Positions 28,984-39,068 of a stretch of 64,000 nucleotides of DNA are shown piece by piece; the first letter of the stretch is position 1; each line of letters opens with the position of its first letter. Position numbers and translations under genes: made by a program. Under the pieces are notes generated by a model that saw only the letters and a program-made list of their open reading frames with translations, had not been told where the DNA came from and did no database searches. The DNA is from Sphingopyxis terrae subsp. terrae NBRC 15098 (GTDB taxonomy: Bacteria > Pseudomonadota > Alphaproteobacteria > Sphingomonadales > Sphingomonadaceae), in contig NZ_CP013342.1 of the NCBI RefSeq assembly GCF_001610975.1, positions 2,117,001 to 2,181,000 of the forward strand, written 5' to 3'.

Positions 28984-29444
28984 GTGGGGCGCCGACGATC
29001 CTGGTCGACGCCGACGCCTGCCCGGTGAAGGACGAAATCTACCGCGTCGCCTGGCGCCACGAAGTCCCGGTGAAGGTCGTCAGCAACAGCCGTCTGCGCG
29101 TCCCCGACCACCCGCTGATCGAGCGGATAACCGTGTCCGGCGGTTTCGATGCTGCCGACGACTGGATCGCGGCGGAGGCCGATGCGCTCAGCATCGTCGT
29201 CACGGCCGATATCCTGCTCGCCGACCGCGCGCTCAAGGCGGGGGCGGCCGTGTTGGCGCCGAATGGCAAGCCGTTCACTACAGCCTCGATCGGACCGGCC
29301 ATCGCGACGCGCGCGATCATGGCCGATCTGCGTGCCGGCATGGGAGCCGGGATCGGCGGGCCGCCACCCTTTTCAAAGGCCGACCGGTCGCAATTCCTGC
29401 AAGCGCTCGACGCTGCACTCGTCCGGTTGAGCCGCGCGGGGTAG
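28980..29444 (+). CDS. YaiI/YqxD family protein (DUF188)
   Basis: A 154-residue cytoplasmic protein of the DUF188 family. Signatures are ILVDADACPVKDEIYR at the N-terminus, VVTADILLADRALKAGA in the middle and GGPPPFSKADRSQF near the end. The fold is PIN-like, so a nuclease role has been suggested for the family, but function is not established. Start ATG overlaps the TauE-like stop by four bases; same operon as ung. Confidence 0.93.
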   Translation: MSGAPTILVDADACPVKDEIYRVAWRHEVPVKVVSNSRLRVPDHPLIERITVSGGFDAADDWIAAEADALSIVVTADILLADRALKAGAAVLAPNGKPFTTASIGPAIATRAIMADLRAGMGAGIGGPPPFSKADRSQFLQALDAALVRLSRAG

Positions 29445-29492
29445 TGCGTTGCCGGGCTTGACCCGCACCGCGACCCTGCGCATCTTGCCGTC

Positions 29493-29825
29493 ATGGCACG
29501 CACTTACAGCAGTTTTGCCGAATTCTGGCCCTTCTACCTGCGCGAGCATAGCAAGCCGCGCACGCGGGCGCTGCACTATGTGGGGACATCGCTCGTCGTG
29601 CTGCTGGCGGTAGCCGCGCTTGCGACCGGGCGCTGGTGGTTGTTCGCTGCGCTTCCTGTCGCGGGCTATGCCTTTGCCTGGGCGGCGCATTTCGGGGTCG
29701 AGAAGAATCGCCCGGCGACCTTTACCTATCCCTTGTGGAGCCTCGCCGCCGATTTTCGCATGTGGGCGCTGTGGCTGACCGGCCGGTTGGGCCGCGAGCT
29801 CGACGAGGCCGGTGTTGCGCGCTGA
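29493..29825 (+). CDS. DUF962 / Mpo1-like membrane protein
   Basis: A 110-residue protein with two or three hydrophobic helices. The motifs [15 protein letters not shown] and [20 protein letters not shown] are those of DUF962. The family includes yeast Mpo1, an Fe(II)-dependent dioxygenase that shortens 2-hydroxy fatty acids released from phytosphingosine. The conserved histidines are visible here. Since sphingomonads make glycosphingolipids with 2-hydroxymyristate, a related lipid role is plausible, but this is inference. It follows the yaiI-like gene by 48 bases on the same strand. Confidence 0.85.
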   Translation: MARTYSSFAEFWPFYLREHSKPRTRALHYVGTSLVVLLAVAALATGRWWLFAALPVAGYAFAWAAHFGVEKNRPATFTYPLWSLAADFRMWALWLTGRLGRELDEAGVAR

Positions 29826-29888
29826 TCCGGAACCATCGCAGCGCTGCGGGCTTCCTGCAAAGAGAAAGCCATCAGAAGGAGTAAAGCG

Positions 29889-30317
29889 ATGACGGTCAAC
29901 AGCGGTTCGGCGCGGTACGAAGGGTTCGGCAAGGACGGCAAGGGGCATATCTGGACGGCGCGCGGCGCGCTCGATGCGCAGCCCTATGGCTTTGCTTCGC
30001 GCTTCGAGGACGGGCCCGGCACCAATCCCGAAGAGCTGATCGCGGCGGCGCATGCGTCCTGCTTCACGATGGCGCTGTCCTTCGCACTGGCACGGGCAGG
30101 GTTCAGCGACGGGCAGATCGATACCAAGGCCGATGTGACGCTCGACAAGGATGGCGACGGCTTTGCAGTGACCAAATCGGCACTCACGCTGACGGCGCGG
30201 GTGCCGGGGATCGAGGCGGACCGTTTTGCGGCCATCGCTGCCGATGCGAAGGCCAATTGCCCCATCTCGAAGCTTTTGAACTGCGAAATCACGCTTGAAC
30301 ACACGCTCGAGAATTGA
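29889..30317 (+). CDS. OsmC family peroxiredoxin-like protein
   Basis: A 142-residue cytoplasmic protein of the OsmC subfamily, which reduces organic hydroperoxides with two cysteines. They are Cys58 in HASCFTMAL and Cys124 in ANCPISKLL. The N-terminal GKGHIWTARGALD and FASRFEDGPGTNPEELIAAA match OsmC itself more than Ohr. AGAAGGAG precedes the ATG. It has its own leader and ends at a GC-rich hairpin. Confidence 0.95.
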   Translation: MTVNSGSARYEGFGKDGKGHIWTARGALDAQPYGFASRFEDGPGTNPEELIAAAHASCFTMALSFALARAGFSDGQIDTKADVTLDKDGDGFAVTKSALTLTARVPGIEADRFAAIAADAKANCPISKLLNCEITLEHTLEN

Positions 30318-30323
30318 GGCGGT

Positions 30324-30353
30324 GCGCCGGGCCGGCACAGGCCGGCCCGGCGG
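30324..30353. terminator. GC-rich hairpin between convergent genes
   Basis: A very stable stem formed by CGCCGGGCCGG and GGCCGGCCCGGCG, with a short loop, sits between the stop codons of osmC and the convergent lipoprotein gene. There is no T tract on either side, so termination is inferred from position and stability. Confidence 0.5.
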
Positions 30354-30359
30354 AGACGC

Positions 30360-30818
30360 TTAGCGACAGCGCACGTCGTCCTTCTTGCTGCCGCGGTCGA
30401 TCGCATTGCCAGCGACCGCCCCGCCGATGGCGCCAATCACCGTGCCCAGCGTCTTCGAATCGCCCGGCGCGATGACGTTGCCGAGGACGCCGCCCGCGAT
30501 GCCGCCGACGATCAGCCCGGTGGTGCCGTCGGAGCGACGGCAATAATATTTGCCGTCGCGGCCGCGATAGATGCGGTCGCCATCAGACATCCGGCGTTCG
30601 CGGTAGCGCCGGTCGTTCCGGTAATAATTGTCGGCATAATAGCCGCCGTAGCGCGGATCGGGATTGTTCCAGTCGTAGCGGCCGTAGCGGTCGTGATAGC
30701 TGTTGTCGTAATAGCCATAGCCGCCATCGTCATAGCCATAGCTGCCGGTCGAGGCGCAGCCCGCCAGCGCGGTCGCCGCGGCGAGGGGGGCGAGGGTGAG
30801 CATCGTTGCTTTTTTCAT
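30360..30818 (-). CDS. Glycine-zipper lipoprotein
   Basis: A 152-residue envelope lipoprotein. The signal peptide ends in the lipobox LAGC (Cys about 21). The next 70 residues are extremely rich in Tyr, Asp, Gly, Asn and Arg. The C-terminal third is a glycine-zipper 2TM domain (GLIVGGIAGGVLGNVIAPG and GTVIGAIGGAVAGNAID). Such proteins are often stress-induced outer-membrane lipoproteins, but the molecular function is unknown. AGGAGAG precedes the ATG. It is divergent from the TauD-like gene. Confidence 0.88.
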   Translation of the reverse strand: MKKATMLTLAPLAAATALAGCASTGSYGYDDGGYGYYDNSYHDRYGRYDWNNPDPRYGGYYADNYYRNDRRYRERRMSDGDRIYRGRDGKYYCRRSDGTTGLIVGGIAGGVLGNVIAPGDSKTLGTVIGAIGGAVAGNAIDRGSKKDDVRCR

Positions 30819-31003
30819 ATCGTCTCTCCTGACCTGTCGGGGGGAAGGCCGGGGGACGGCCGGGTGGAGCGCAGGTCTTCCGTCATAGAAGACCCGCGAA
30901 TGCCTCCCGTGGTTCCGTCGCGGGCCGGAGCGGCCGCCTTGACTCGGCGGCGGCGAGGGCGCCTATTCGCTGCTGAAAACAGGAACGGTTGGAGAGAGAT
31001 GCC

Positions 31004-31870
31004 ATGAACGTCGCCGCGTCGCCGCGCAGTTTTGCCCGCCTGAAAGTCACGCCGATGACCCCGTCGATTGGCGCCGAGATCGATGGAATCGACCTGTCGG
31101 CCGAGCAGGATGACGAGACGATCGCCGAAATCCGCGCCGCGCTGCTGGCACATAAGGTGATCTTCTTTCGCAACCAGTTCATCACCGCGCGGCAGCATAT
31201 CGCCTTTGCCCGCCGCTTCGGGACGTTGGAGATTCACCCCGCGACGCCCAAGGACCAGCCCGATCCCGAAGTGCTGCACATCGCCTATGGCCCCGATTCG
31301 AAGGGGCAGGAGAATGCGTGGCATTCGGACGTCACCTGGCGCGCCGAACCGTCGCTGGGGTCGATCCTGCGCGCGGTCGAGGTACCGCCCGTCGGCGGCG
31401 ACACGCTGTTCGCCGACATGGGCGCCGCCTTTCGCGGCCTGTCGCCGGCGATGCAGGACTGGTGCCGCGGCCTGACCGCCGTTCACGACATCGCCCGCGT
31501 CTTTGCCCGCCGGCTGGGCAAGCGGCCCGAGGAACTGCACGACCAATATCCGCCGCAGCGCCACCCGGTGGTACGCACCCACCCCGAAACCGGCGAGCAG
31601 GCGCTATACGTCAACACCGCCTTTACCAGCCATATCGAGGGGCTGAGCGAGAAGGAGAGCGATTGGCTGCTGACGCATCTCTACGCGCAGGCGGCCATAC
31701 CCGAATATCAGTGCCGCTTTCGCTGGGAGGCGGGGTCGGTCGCCTTTTGGGACAATCGCGCCGGCCAGCATTATGCGGCATCCGACTATTTCCCCGCGGT
31801 GCGCCGGATGGAGCGGGTGACGATCGCCGGCGACCGGCCCTTCTACAAGGACGAGCGCCCGAGCAGCTGA
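31004..31870 (+). CDS. TauD/TfdA family 2-oxoglutarate dioxygenase
   Basis: A 288-residue Fe(II)/2-oxoglutarate dioxygenase. The iron triad is His107-x-Asp109 (WHSDVTW) and His256 (NRAGQHYAASDY); Arg271 is the likely 2-oxoglutarate-binding residue. N-terminal IGAEIDGIDLS is also typical. Family members release sulfite from taurine or cleave aryloxy-acids, alkyl sulfates and similar compounds. No sulfonate transporter or ssu/tau genes are nearby, so the substrate is open. GGAGAGAG upstream supports ATG 31004; an earlier in-frame ATG at 30989 lacks one. Confidence 0.93.
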   Translation: MNVAASPRSFARLKVTPMTPSIGAEIDGIDLSAEQDDETIAEIRAALLAHKVIFFRNQFITARQHIAFARRFGTLEIHPATPKDQPDPEVLHIAYGPDSKGQENAWHSDVTWRAEPSLGSILRAVEVPPVGGDTLFADMGAAFRGLSPAMQDWCRGLTAVHDIARVFARRLGKRPEELHDQYPPQRHPVVRTHPETGEQALYVNTAFTSHIEGLSEKESDWLLTHLYAQAAIPEYQCRFRWEAGSVAFWDNRAGQHYAASDYFPAVRRMERVTIAGDRPFYKDERPSS

Positions 31871-31901
31871 TCCCGGCGGCGCCGCGGCCCCGCCCGCCCG
31901 G

Positions 31902-32342
31902 TCAGTCGATGATCACATCCTTCCCCTCGGCCTTCAGCTGGGCGAGGCCGTCCTTCATCGCGGCGAGAACGTCGGGCGGGTGCGGGGTCCAGCTTTCGAC
32001 TTCGCCGACGATGCGCAGCGGTGCGCGGCTGCGATAGCTGCGCGTCGGGTTGCCGGGAAATTTCTTGTCGGTGAGATTGGGATCGTCGAACCAGTCGCCG
32101 GTCGGTGCGACGATGTAGATGCGCTCGCGGCCGTCACCCGCGGCGAGTTCGCAGCCCCAGATCGCGGATTCCAGCGCGGCGGAGAAATAGATCCACGATA
32201 GCGGCTTTTCCGTGCCGTAATTGCTGGTCCAACCCGCGGCGAGCAGGTCGCCGACGGCCAGATCGGCGCGGGTGCCGTGATAGAAGGTTGCGCCCTTTTC
32301 GGGGCCGCCGGGTTCGGGGACGGTGGGAGCGGTGTCATTCAT
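31902..32342 (-). CDS. arr: Rifamycin ADP-ribosyltransferase (Arr-like)
   Basis: A 146-residue cytoplasmic enzyme that closely follows the Arr family, which inactivates rifampicin by NAD-dependent ADP-ribosylation. Visible signatures are FYHGT with His22, GWTSNYG, IYFSAALESAIWGCELAAG, DDPNLTDKKFPGNPTRSYRS and LRIVGEVESWTPHPP. All line up with the mycobacterial enzyme as I recall it. Length is typical (about 140). There is no integron, transposase or other resistance gene nearby, so it looks like a resident chromosomal gene. Activity on rifampicin is predicted, not shown. Confidence 0.93.
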   Translation of the reverse strand: MNDTAPTVPEPGGPEKGATFYHGTRADLAVGDLLAAGWTSNYGTEKPLSWIYFSAALESAIWGCELAAGDGRERIYIVAPTGDWFDDPNLTDKKFPGNPTRSYRSRAPLRIVGEVESWTPHPPDVLAAMKDGLAQLKAEGKDVIID

Positions 32343-32395
32343 TCGGGCCCGCTTTGCCTTAACTTGTCAAACTTGTCACCTCCGGGCCTTTGAAA

Positions 32396-32920
32396 TCAGT
32401 CACTTGGTTCCGCGCCATCGCGGTCGTCGGCGGCCGGGCCGGGCAGGCGCATCGGGTCGGCGGGCGGCGGGTCGGCGGGCACGCCGATCCGCGCGAGCGC
32501 CTCGGCCAGCCGGGCTTCGGCAGGGTCACCATCGGCAATCGCGGCGCCGCGGCCTGCGTCGCCTGACCCTGCGGCGCCAAAGCGATGGGGGCGCGCGTGC
32601 GCATCAGGAACATCGCGACCCGTTCGAGATATTCGCGCCGCGCGCCCACCTGTTCGCCCTTGTAAAATATGCGAACGGGCACGCTGTGGACCGCGCGAGC
32701 TAGCGCGGCGTCGACCAGCCGCCGCATCCCGCAATCGGTCGCGGCATCCCACGCATGGCGGAACGCATGGGCATCGGGGCGGCGGCGGAGGTTATAGGCC
32801 GACGTCGCCGACAGCCCGACGCTACATCGGTCACGCAGGCCGTTGCGGCGAGCGGCTCGATAAACTTGCGCTGGCGGTCGGGGTGCAGGCGTTGATGCGC
32901 CGGCGCTGAAGCTGCGGGGT
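32396..32920 (-). pseudogene. Decayed helix-turn-helix protein gene with three frameshifts
   Basis: Reading the minus strand, pieces of one small DNA-binding-type protein lie in order in different frames. RRRINACTP (about 32907-32880) is followed in another frame by DRQRKFIEPLAATACVTDVA. SVGLSATSAYNLRRR with the segment through PVRIFYKGEQVGARREY is in a third position. The tail HRFGAAGSGDAG to EPSD follows. The breaks are near 32880, 32820 and 32588, the first and last in short C runs. I recall intact proteins of this pattern in sphingomonads. No start codon is left. A 228-residue open frame across the area is only partly this protein and is not an intact gene. Three shifts argue for decay rather than read errors. 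Confidence 0.75.
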
Positions 32921-33036
32921 AAAGGCAGACAGCGCGGCGATCCGACTTTGCGGCTCCGGGCCTTGCAAGGCCGGGCCATGCGGCAGCGCGGCATTTTGCT
33001 TAAGATGTTTTTGCCGTGCGCCGTTACAACCGGGCC

Positions 33037-33758
33037 ATGCCGCATCGTACTGCCTGCCGTTTCAACCCCGCCCTGCGCCTGATCCTAGGCGGGGTGTTGG
33101 TCGTTGGCTTTTCGGTCACGGCGTCGATGCTGTTCACCCACCTAAGTTATACGCAGTTCGGCGATCTGAACTATGCCGATGCGATGTGGGCATCGGCGAT
33201 CGTGCCGTTGCTGGTCGCGCCCCCCGCCTATGGCTGGATCGCGTGGCTGAGCTGGCGATTGCACCGGGCGAATGCGGCGCTGGATAAGCTGGCGCGCTGC
33301 GATGCGATGACCGGGCTGGCGAACCGCCGCGCCTTTGTCGAGGCAGCGCGCGAGCGGCTGGCGGCGGGGGAGCCGATGCAGTTGATTGTTGCCGATATCG
33401 ACCATTTCAAGCGGATCAACGACAGCATGGGCCATGCCGCAGGCGACCTGGCCCTGACCCACGCCGCCGCCGTTCTGGCGCGCGCCGCGCCCGAGGCCGG
33501 GCTAGTGGCGCGGATCGGCGGCGAAGAATTCGCGCTGCTGGTTCCCGCGGAAACCGACGCGGCGGCGCTGGTCGCGCGCATCGCCGACGATCTGGCGCAC
33601 ATGCCCGTCCCCGCCGCGGCCGAGCTGCAACGCATGACGTGCAGCTTCGGCGTCGCGGTGGCGCAGGCGGGCGAAGGGCTCGACGGCCTGCTCTCGCGCG
33701 CCGACGCCGCGCTCTATGCGGCGAAGGACGGCGGCCGCAACCGGATGGCATTGGCCAG

Positions 33759-33762
<4 letters not shown>
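33037..33762 (+). CDS. GGDEF-domain diguanylate cyclase, membrane-anchored
   Basis: A 241-residue protein with two N-terminal membrane helices (about 10-30 and 50-72) and a C-terminal GGDEF domain. The active-site loop is intact (RIGGEEFALL), with DHFKRINDSMGH and LSRADAALYAAK. It should make cyclic di-GMP at the membrane. No RxxD inhibitory site lies five residues before the loop. ATG 33037 is used; an in-frame GTG at 33016 is possible. It is divergent from the decayed gene and overlaps the next, convergent gene by four bases at the stops. Confidence 0.9.
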
Positions 33763-36115
<2,353 letters not shown>

Positions 36116-36553
36116 TCAGACAAGACGGAAGAGGCCCGCGGCGGTGAAGCCGAGGCCGAGAAGGAGCGCGAGGACGGCGAGCGGGCGCGTCCGCGTCCCC
36201 AGCTTGCGCATCCAGAAACGGACGTAGAGATCGGCAAAGGCGGTGACCGCCAGCGCCTCGATCACCGCGAGGCCGCCGAGGATGGTGAGGACAAGCGCGA
36301 GCGGATCGCCCGCGGGCCAGCCTTCGGGGCCGCGATTGGCGAGATAGAGCAGGGTGCCGAAGATGATCTCGAACAGCCCGGTGAGCATCTGGAGCGCGGG
36401 CGAGCCTTCGATCTCCTCGATCATCCGGTGCCACTGGCCGGGACGGCGCAGCTCGTCGATCGCGGCCGCGAGCAGGAACAGGCCGAGGATCAGCGCCGAC
36501 CAGGCGGGCGCCTGCGCGGCATAAGGAACGGCGGGGATGGCAGCATCGGGCAT
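36116..36553 (-). CDS. Uncharacterised membrane protein under the TPP riboswitch
   Basis: A 145-residue protein with four predicted membrane helices (about 18-34, 55-72, 82-108, 123-143) and a short charged loop DELRRPGQWHRMIEEIEGSP between the first two. I do not recognise a family. AAGGAGAG precedes the ATG. It is the first gene after the riboswitch and ends 27 bases before thiC, so it is almost certainly in the thiamine regulon. A transport or accessory role for thiamine or a precursor is possible, but the sequence has no transporter signature. Confidence 0.82.
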   Translation of the reverse strand: MPDAAIPAVPYAAQAPAWSALILGLFLLAAAIDELRRPGQWHRMIEEIEGSPALQMLTGLFEIIFGTLLYLANRGPEGWPAGDPLALVLTILGGLAVIEALAVTAFADLYVRFWMRKLGTRTRPLAVLALLLGLGFTAAGLFRLV

Positions 36554-36621
36554 GGCACGCTCTCCTTCCTTCCTGACGGACGGGAAGGGGGTGCAAGCGG
36601 TCCGGTGACGATCCAGCGCGC

Positions 36622-36717
36622 GCCCTCCCTCCGCCCGTATTACCGGGATCAGGTTCGACGGGTCGCGGTCTATTCCGCTCTCAACCTGCGATTGCGCGGC
36701 AGGCTCCCCGGGGACGT
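36622..36717 (-). ncRNA. TPP riboswitch (thi box)
   Basis: On the minus strand the pieces of the thiamine pyrophosphate aptamer appear in order. They are CCCCGGGGAGCC (from 36714), the T-loop motif TTGAGA (usual CTGAGA, one base changed), GAACCTGATC, then CGGTAATACGGGCGGAGGGA. The first and last parts can form stem P1. The downstream genes are the unknown membrane protein and thiC, which fits. Between the aptamer and the first ATG only about 70 bases remain, enough for a ribosome-binding-site or short terminator switch. Confidence 0.92.
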
Positions 36718-36859
36718 GATGCTTCTAGGCCTGTCGCGGTGGCGTGTCCAGCGGTGCGGTGCGGGCGCCGGATTGCGCCTTTGTAATGTTGCGGACGCAG
36801 GGGCGCCATGATGGGCGTGTCATCTTCGCCTTCCCATCGGGATGAAAGGAAGGCCTGTC

Positions 36860-37141
36860 ATGTTGAGGATCAAACTTGCCACGCTTGGCGCCGCCGCGTT
36901 GCTGGCGCTGTCGGGAACGGCGGCAGTCGCGCAGGACGCGACCCCCTATTGCTCGAAGACGGTGACCGACAATTGCATGCAGCGCGAAGGCCATGCAGTC
37001 GCGGCCAGGCATCACGCGGCGCGCAAGCATCAGGCAGCGCGCAAGCACGCCGCCGCCCGGCGCCACGCTGCGGCGCATCGCAAGGCGGCGCATCGCAGGA
37101 TGGCCGCGAAGACTGTACCGGCACCCGCGCCCAAGAAGTGA
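36860..37141 (+). CDS. Small exported His/Lys/Ala-rich protein
   Basis: A 93-residue protein with a signal peptide ending near AVAQD (about residue 25). The next part has a Cys pair (YCSKTVTDNCMQ). The C-terminal half is built almost only of His, Ala, Arg and Lys (units such as HHAARKHQAARKHAAARRH). It should be strongly basic and may bind metal or nucleic acid or peptidoglycan in the periplasm. AAAGGAAGG lies 7 bases before ATG 36860; an earlier in-frame start at 36842 overlaps that site. I know no family name. Low complexity means a coding assignment rests mainly on the signal peptide and ribosome-binding site. Confidence 0.7.
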   Translation: MLRIKLATLGAAALLALSGTAAVAQDATPYCSKTVTDNCMQREGHAVAARHHAARKHQAARKHAAARRHAAAHRKAAHRRMAAKTVPAPAPKK

Positions 37142-37263
37142 AGCCGCGCCGTGCGTCGCCGCGGGCCGCGCGGCGCACGGCCATTTACCCCGCACGTCGC
37201 GGCTTGCGGCGCGGCGTGGCCCCGCTACACTCGCCGTCGAAGCGACGATGGCGGGAGAGCGAT

Positions 37264-38496
37264 ATGGCGTCGGTGATGGACGAAGCGCGGGCGGTCACGC
37301 CGGTCGATGTCAGCGACATCGCGCTCTATGTCGAGGATCGGTGGCGCGAGCCTTTCGCGCGGCTGCGCGCCGAGATGCCGGTGAGCTGGTGTCCCGAAAG
37401 CCCCTATGGCGGCTATTGGTCGGTCGCGACGCATGCGCTGGTTCAGGCAGTCGAGCTTGATCCGGCGACATTTTCCTCATCGTGGAAAAATGGCAATATC
37501 GTCATCGCCGATCCGCCCCCCGAATCGAACCTGCCCAATTTCATCGCCGCCGATCCGCCGGTCCACACCGCGCAGCGCAAGGTGATCGCCCCCGCCTTCA
37601 ATCCGAGCCAGATGGCGGAGCGCGAAAAGACGGTGAAGCGGCGGACGCGCGAGCTGTTCGACGCGCTGCCGGTCGGCGAGACGTTCGACTGGGTCGAAAA
37701 CGTGTCGGTGCCGCTGACAATCGGGATGCTGTGCATCCTGTTCGATTTTCCGTGGGAAGAACGCCACGACCTCAAACGCTGGTCCGACTATGGCGGCAAT
37801 GTTTCACCCGAGACGGCAAGCGAGGAATATCGCGCGCAATGGATGGCCGAAATGGGCGCGATGCTGGCGCGCTTCGACCGCGAGCTCGAAGCGCGCAAGG
37901 CGCTGCCGCCGAGCGACGACTTGTTGTCGCGCATGGTCCACAGCGAGGCGATGGGCAGCCTCAACCCGATGGAGCGGCTCGCCAACATCGCGCTACTGAT
38001 CGTCGGGGGCAATGACACGACGCGCAATTCGATGAGCGGGCTGGTCGAGGCGCTGCACCGTTTTCCCGGCGAGCTCGATCGGCTGCGCGCCGACCCCGCG
38101 CTGATCCCCAATGCGGCGCAGGAGATCATCCGCTGGCAATCGCCGGTCACGCACATGCGGCGGACCTGCATGGCCGACACCGAACTGGGCGGACAGACGA
38201 TCCGCCGGGGTGAAAAGGTGATCCTCTGGTATATTTCGGCGAACCGCGACGAGAGTGTGTTTCCGCGAGCCGACCTTTTCGACGTGGGCCGCGACAATGC
38301 GCGGCGCCATGTCGCCTTCGGTCACGGCATCCACCGCTGCGTCGGGGCGCGGCTGGCCGAAATCCAGCTTTGTACGCTGATCGAGGAAATCGTGGCGCGC
38401 GGCATCCGGATCGAACCGCAAGGCGCGCCCGAGCGGCTGGCGAGCCCCTTCCTCCACGGGTTCGTCCATATGCCGGTGCGGATCGTCGCCGACTGA
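37264..38496 (+). CDS. Cytochrome P450 (bacterial soluble type)
   Basis: A 410-residue haem monooxygenase. The I-helix reads GGNDTTRNSMSG, the ExxR motif EIIRW, and the haem loop FGHGIHRCVGARLAE with Cys359 as iron ligand. No membrane anchor, so soluble, as for bacterial class I P450s that use ferredoxin. The pattern HVAFGHGIHRCVGARLAE and the I-helix asparagine recall CYP153-like or CYP107-like groups, but I cannot assign one. No ferredoxin or ferredoxin reductase lies alongside. The upstream region GGGAGAGCGAT gives the ribosome-binding site. A substrate cannot be named. Confidence 0.94.
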   Translation: MASVMDEARAVTPVDVSDIALYVEDRWREPFARLRAEMPVSWCPESPYGGYWSVATHALVQAVELDPATFSSSWKNGNIVIADPPPESNLPNFIAADPPVHTAQRKVIAPAFNPSQMAEREKTVKRRTRELFDALPVGETFDWVENVSVPLTIGMLCILFDFPWEERHDLKRWSDYGGNVSPETASEEYRAQWMAEMGAMLARFDRELEARKALPPSDDLLSRMVHSEAMGSLNPMERLANIALLIVGGNDTTRNSMSGLVEALHRFPGELDRLRADPALIPNAAQEIIRWQSPVTHMRRTCMADTELGGQTIRRGEKVILWYISANRDESVFPRADLFDVGRDNARRHVAFGHGIHRCVGARLAEIQLCTLIEEIVARGIRIEPQGAPERLASPFLHGFVHMPVRIVAD

Positions 38497-38497
38497 C

Positions 38498-38564
38498 TTT
38501 CCAGACTGGAAAATTGTCACTTGCCGAATCGGAAAGTCGGACGTATTGCTTTCCGAAATGGAAA
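38498..38564. promoter_or_regulatory. Operator array of TTTCC-N5-GGAAA dyads
   Basis: Between the P450 gene and the membrane-protein gene are two perfect dyads, TTTCC-N5-GGAAA at 38498-38512 and 38550-38564. A third with one mismatch (TTGCC-N5-GGAAA) is at 38521-38535. The outer centres are 52 bases apart, close to five helical turns. The most likely binder is the small winged-helix protein encoded two genes downstream (39069-39368); this is inference from position. Confidence 0.65.
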
Positions 38565-38615
38565 GTGATGCGGGGGCACCCTTCGTTTCCGCATCAGACC
38601 CGAGGAGCAAGAGAC

Positions 38616-39065
38616 ATGAACCCGATCGAAGCCCGCGCCGCGCTCGACAGCATCGACGACGTCCAGCGCGACCTGGCACTGAAGGCGACCTATTGCCCGC
38701 CGTGGCGCCACGCGGCGTTCGGCGCGGTCATGGCGCTGCTAGTGCTGGGACAGGGTTTCGGCATCGCGATCATGGCGCCGCTGTTCGCGGTCGCGATGCT
38801 GGCGGTGGTGCTGCTCGTCGCCGACGACCGGAGGCGTTATGGCCTGTTTGTCAACGGTTATCGCAGGGGCCGGACCCTGCCGGTTACGCTGGCGCTGCTC
38901 GGCGCGATGCTGGCGGCGATGTTCGGCGAAATCCACGCCCGCGAAGCCGGACTGACGCTGGGCACGAAGATAGGCATCGCCGCCATCGCCTTTGGCGTCG
39001 CCGTCGCCGCGAGCGTCGCCTGGAGCCGCATCTATCGCCGTGAGCTGCTGAAGGGCACCGCCTGA
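38616..39065 (+). CDS. Uncharacterised membrane protein paired with a regulator
   Basis: A 149-residue protein with about four hydrophobic helices, grouped as two pairs (about 35-72 and 90-135), after a short soluble N-terminus DSIDDVQRDLALKATYCPPW. No family recognised. GAGGAG lies 9 bases before the ATG. The start follows an operator array, and three bases after its stop the winged-helix regulator begins, so the two form an operon. The pairing suggests the membrane protein and regulator sense or respond to the same signal, but nothing in the sequence says which. Confidence 0.82.
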   Translation: MNPIEARAALDSIDDVQRDLALKATYCPPWRHAAFGAVMALLVLGQGFGIAIMAPLFAVAMLAVVLLVADDRRRYGLFVNGYRRGRTLPVTLALLGAMLAAMFGEIHAREAGLTLGTKIGIAAIAFGVAVAASVAWSRIYRRELLKGTA

Positions 39066-39068
39066 GCC

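Noticed and set aside
32359-33045. A 228-codon minus-strand frame as an intact gene
   Set aside because: Only its middle belongs to a recognisable protein; both ends are in other frames, so the locus is a decayed gene.
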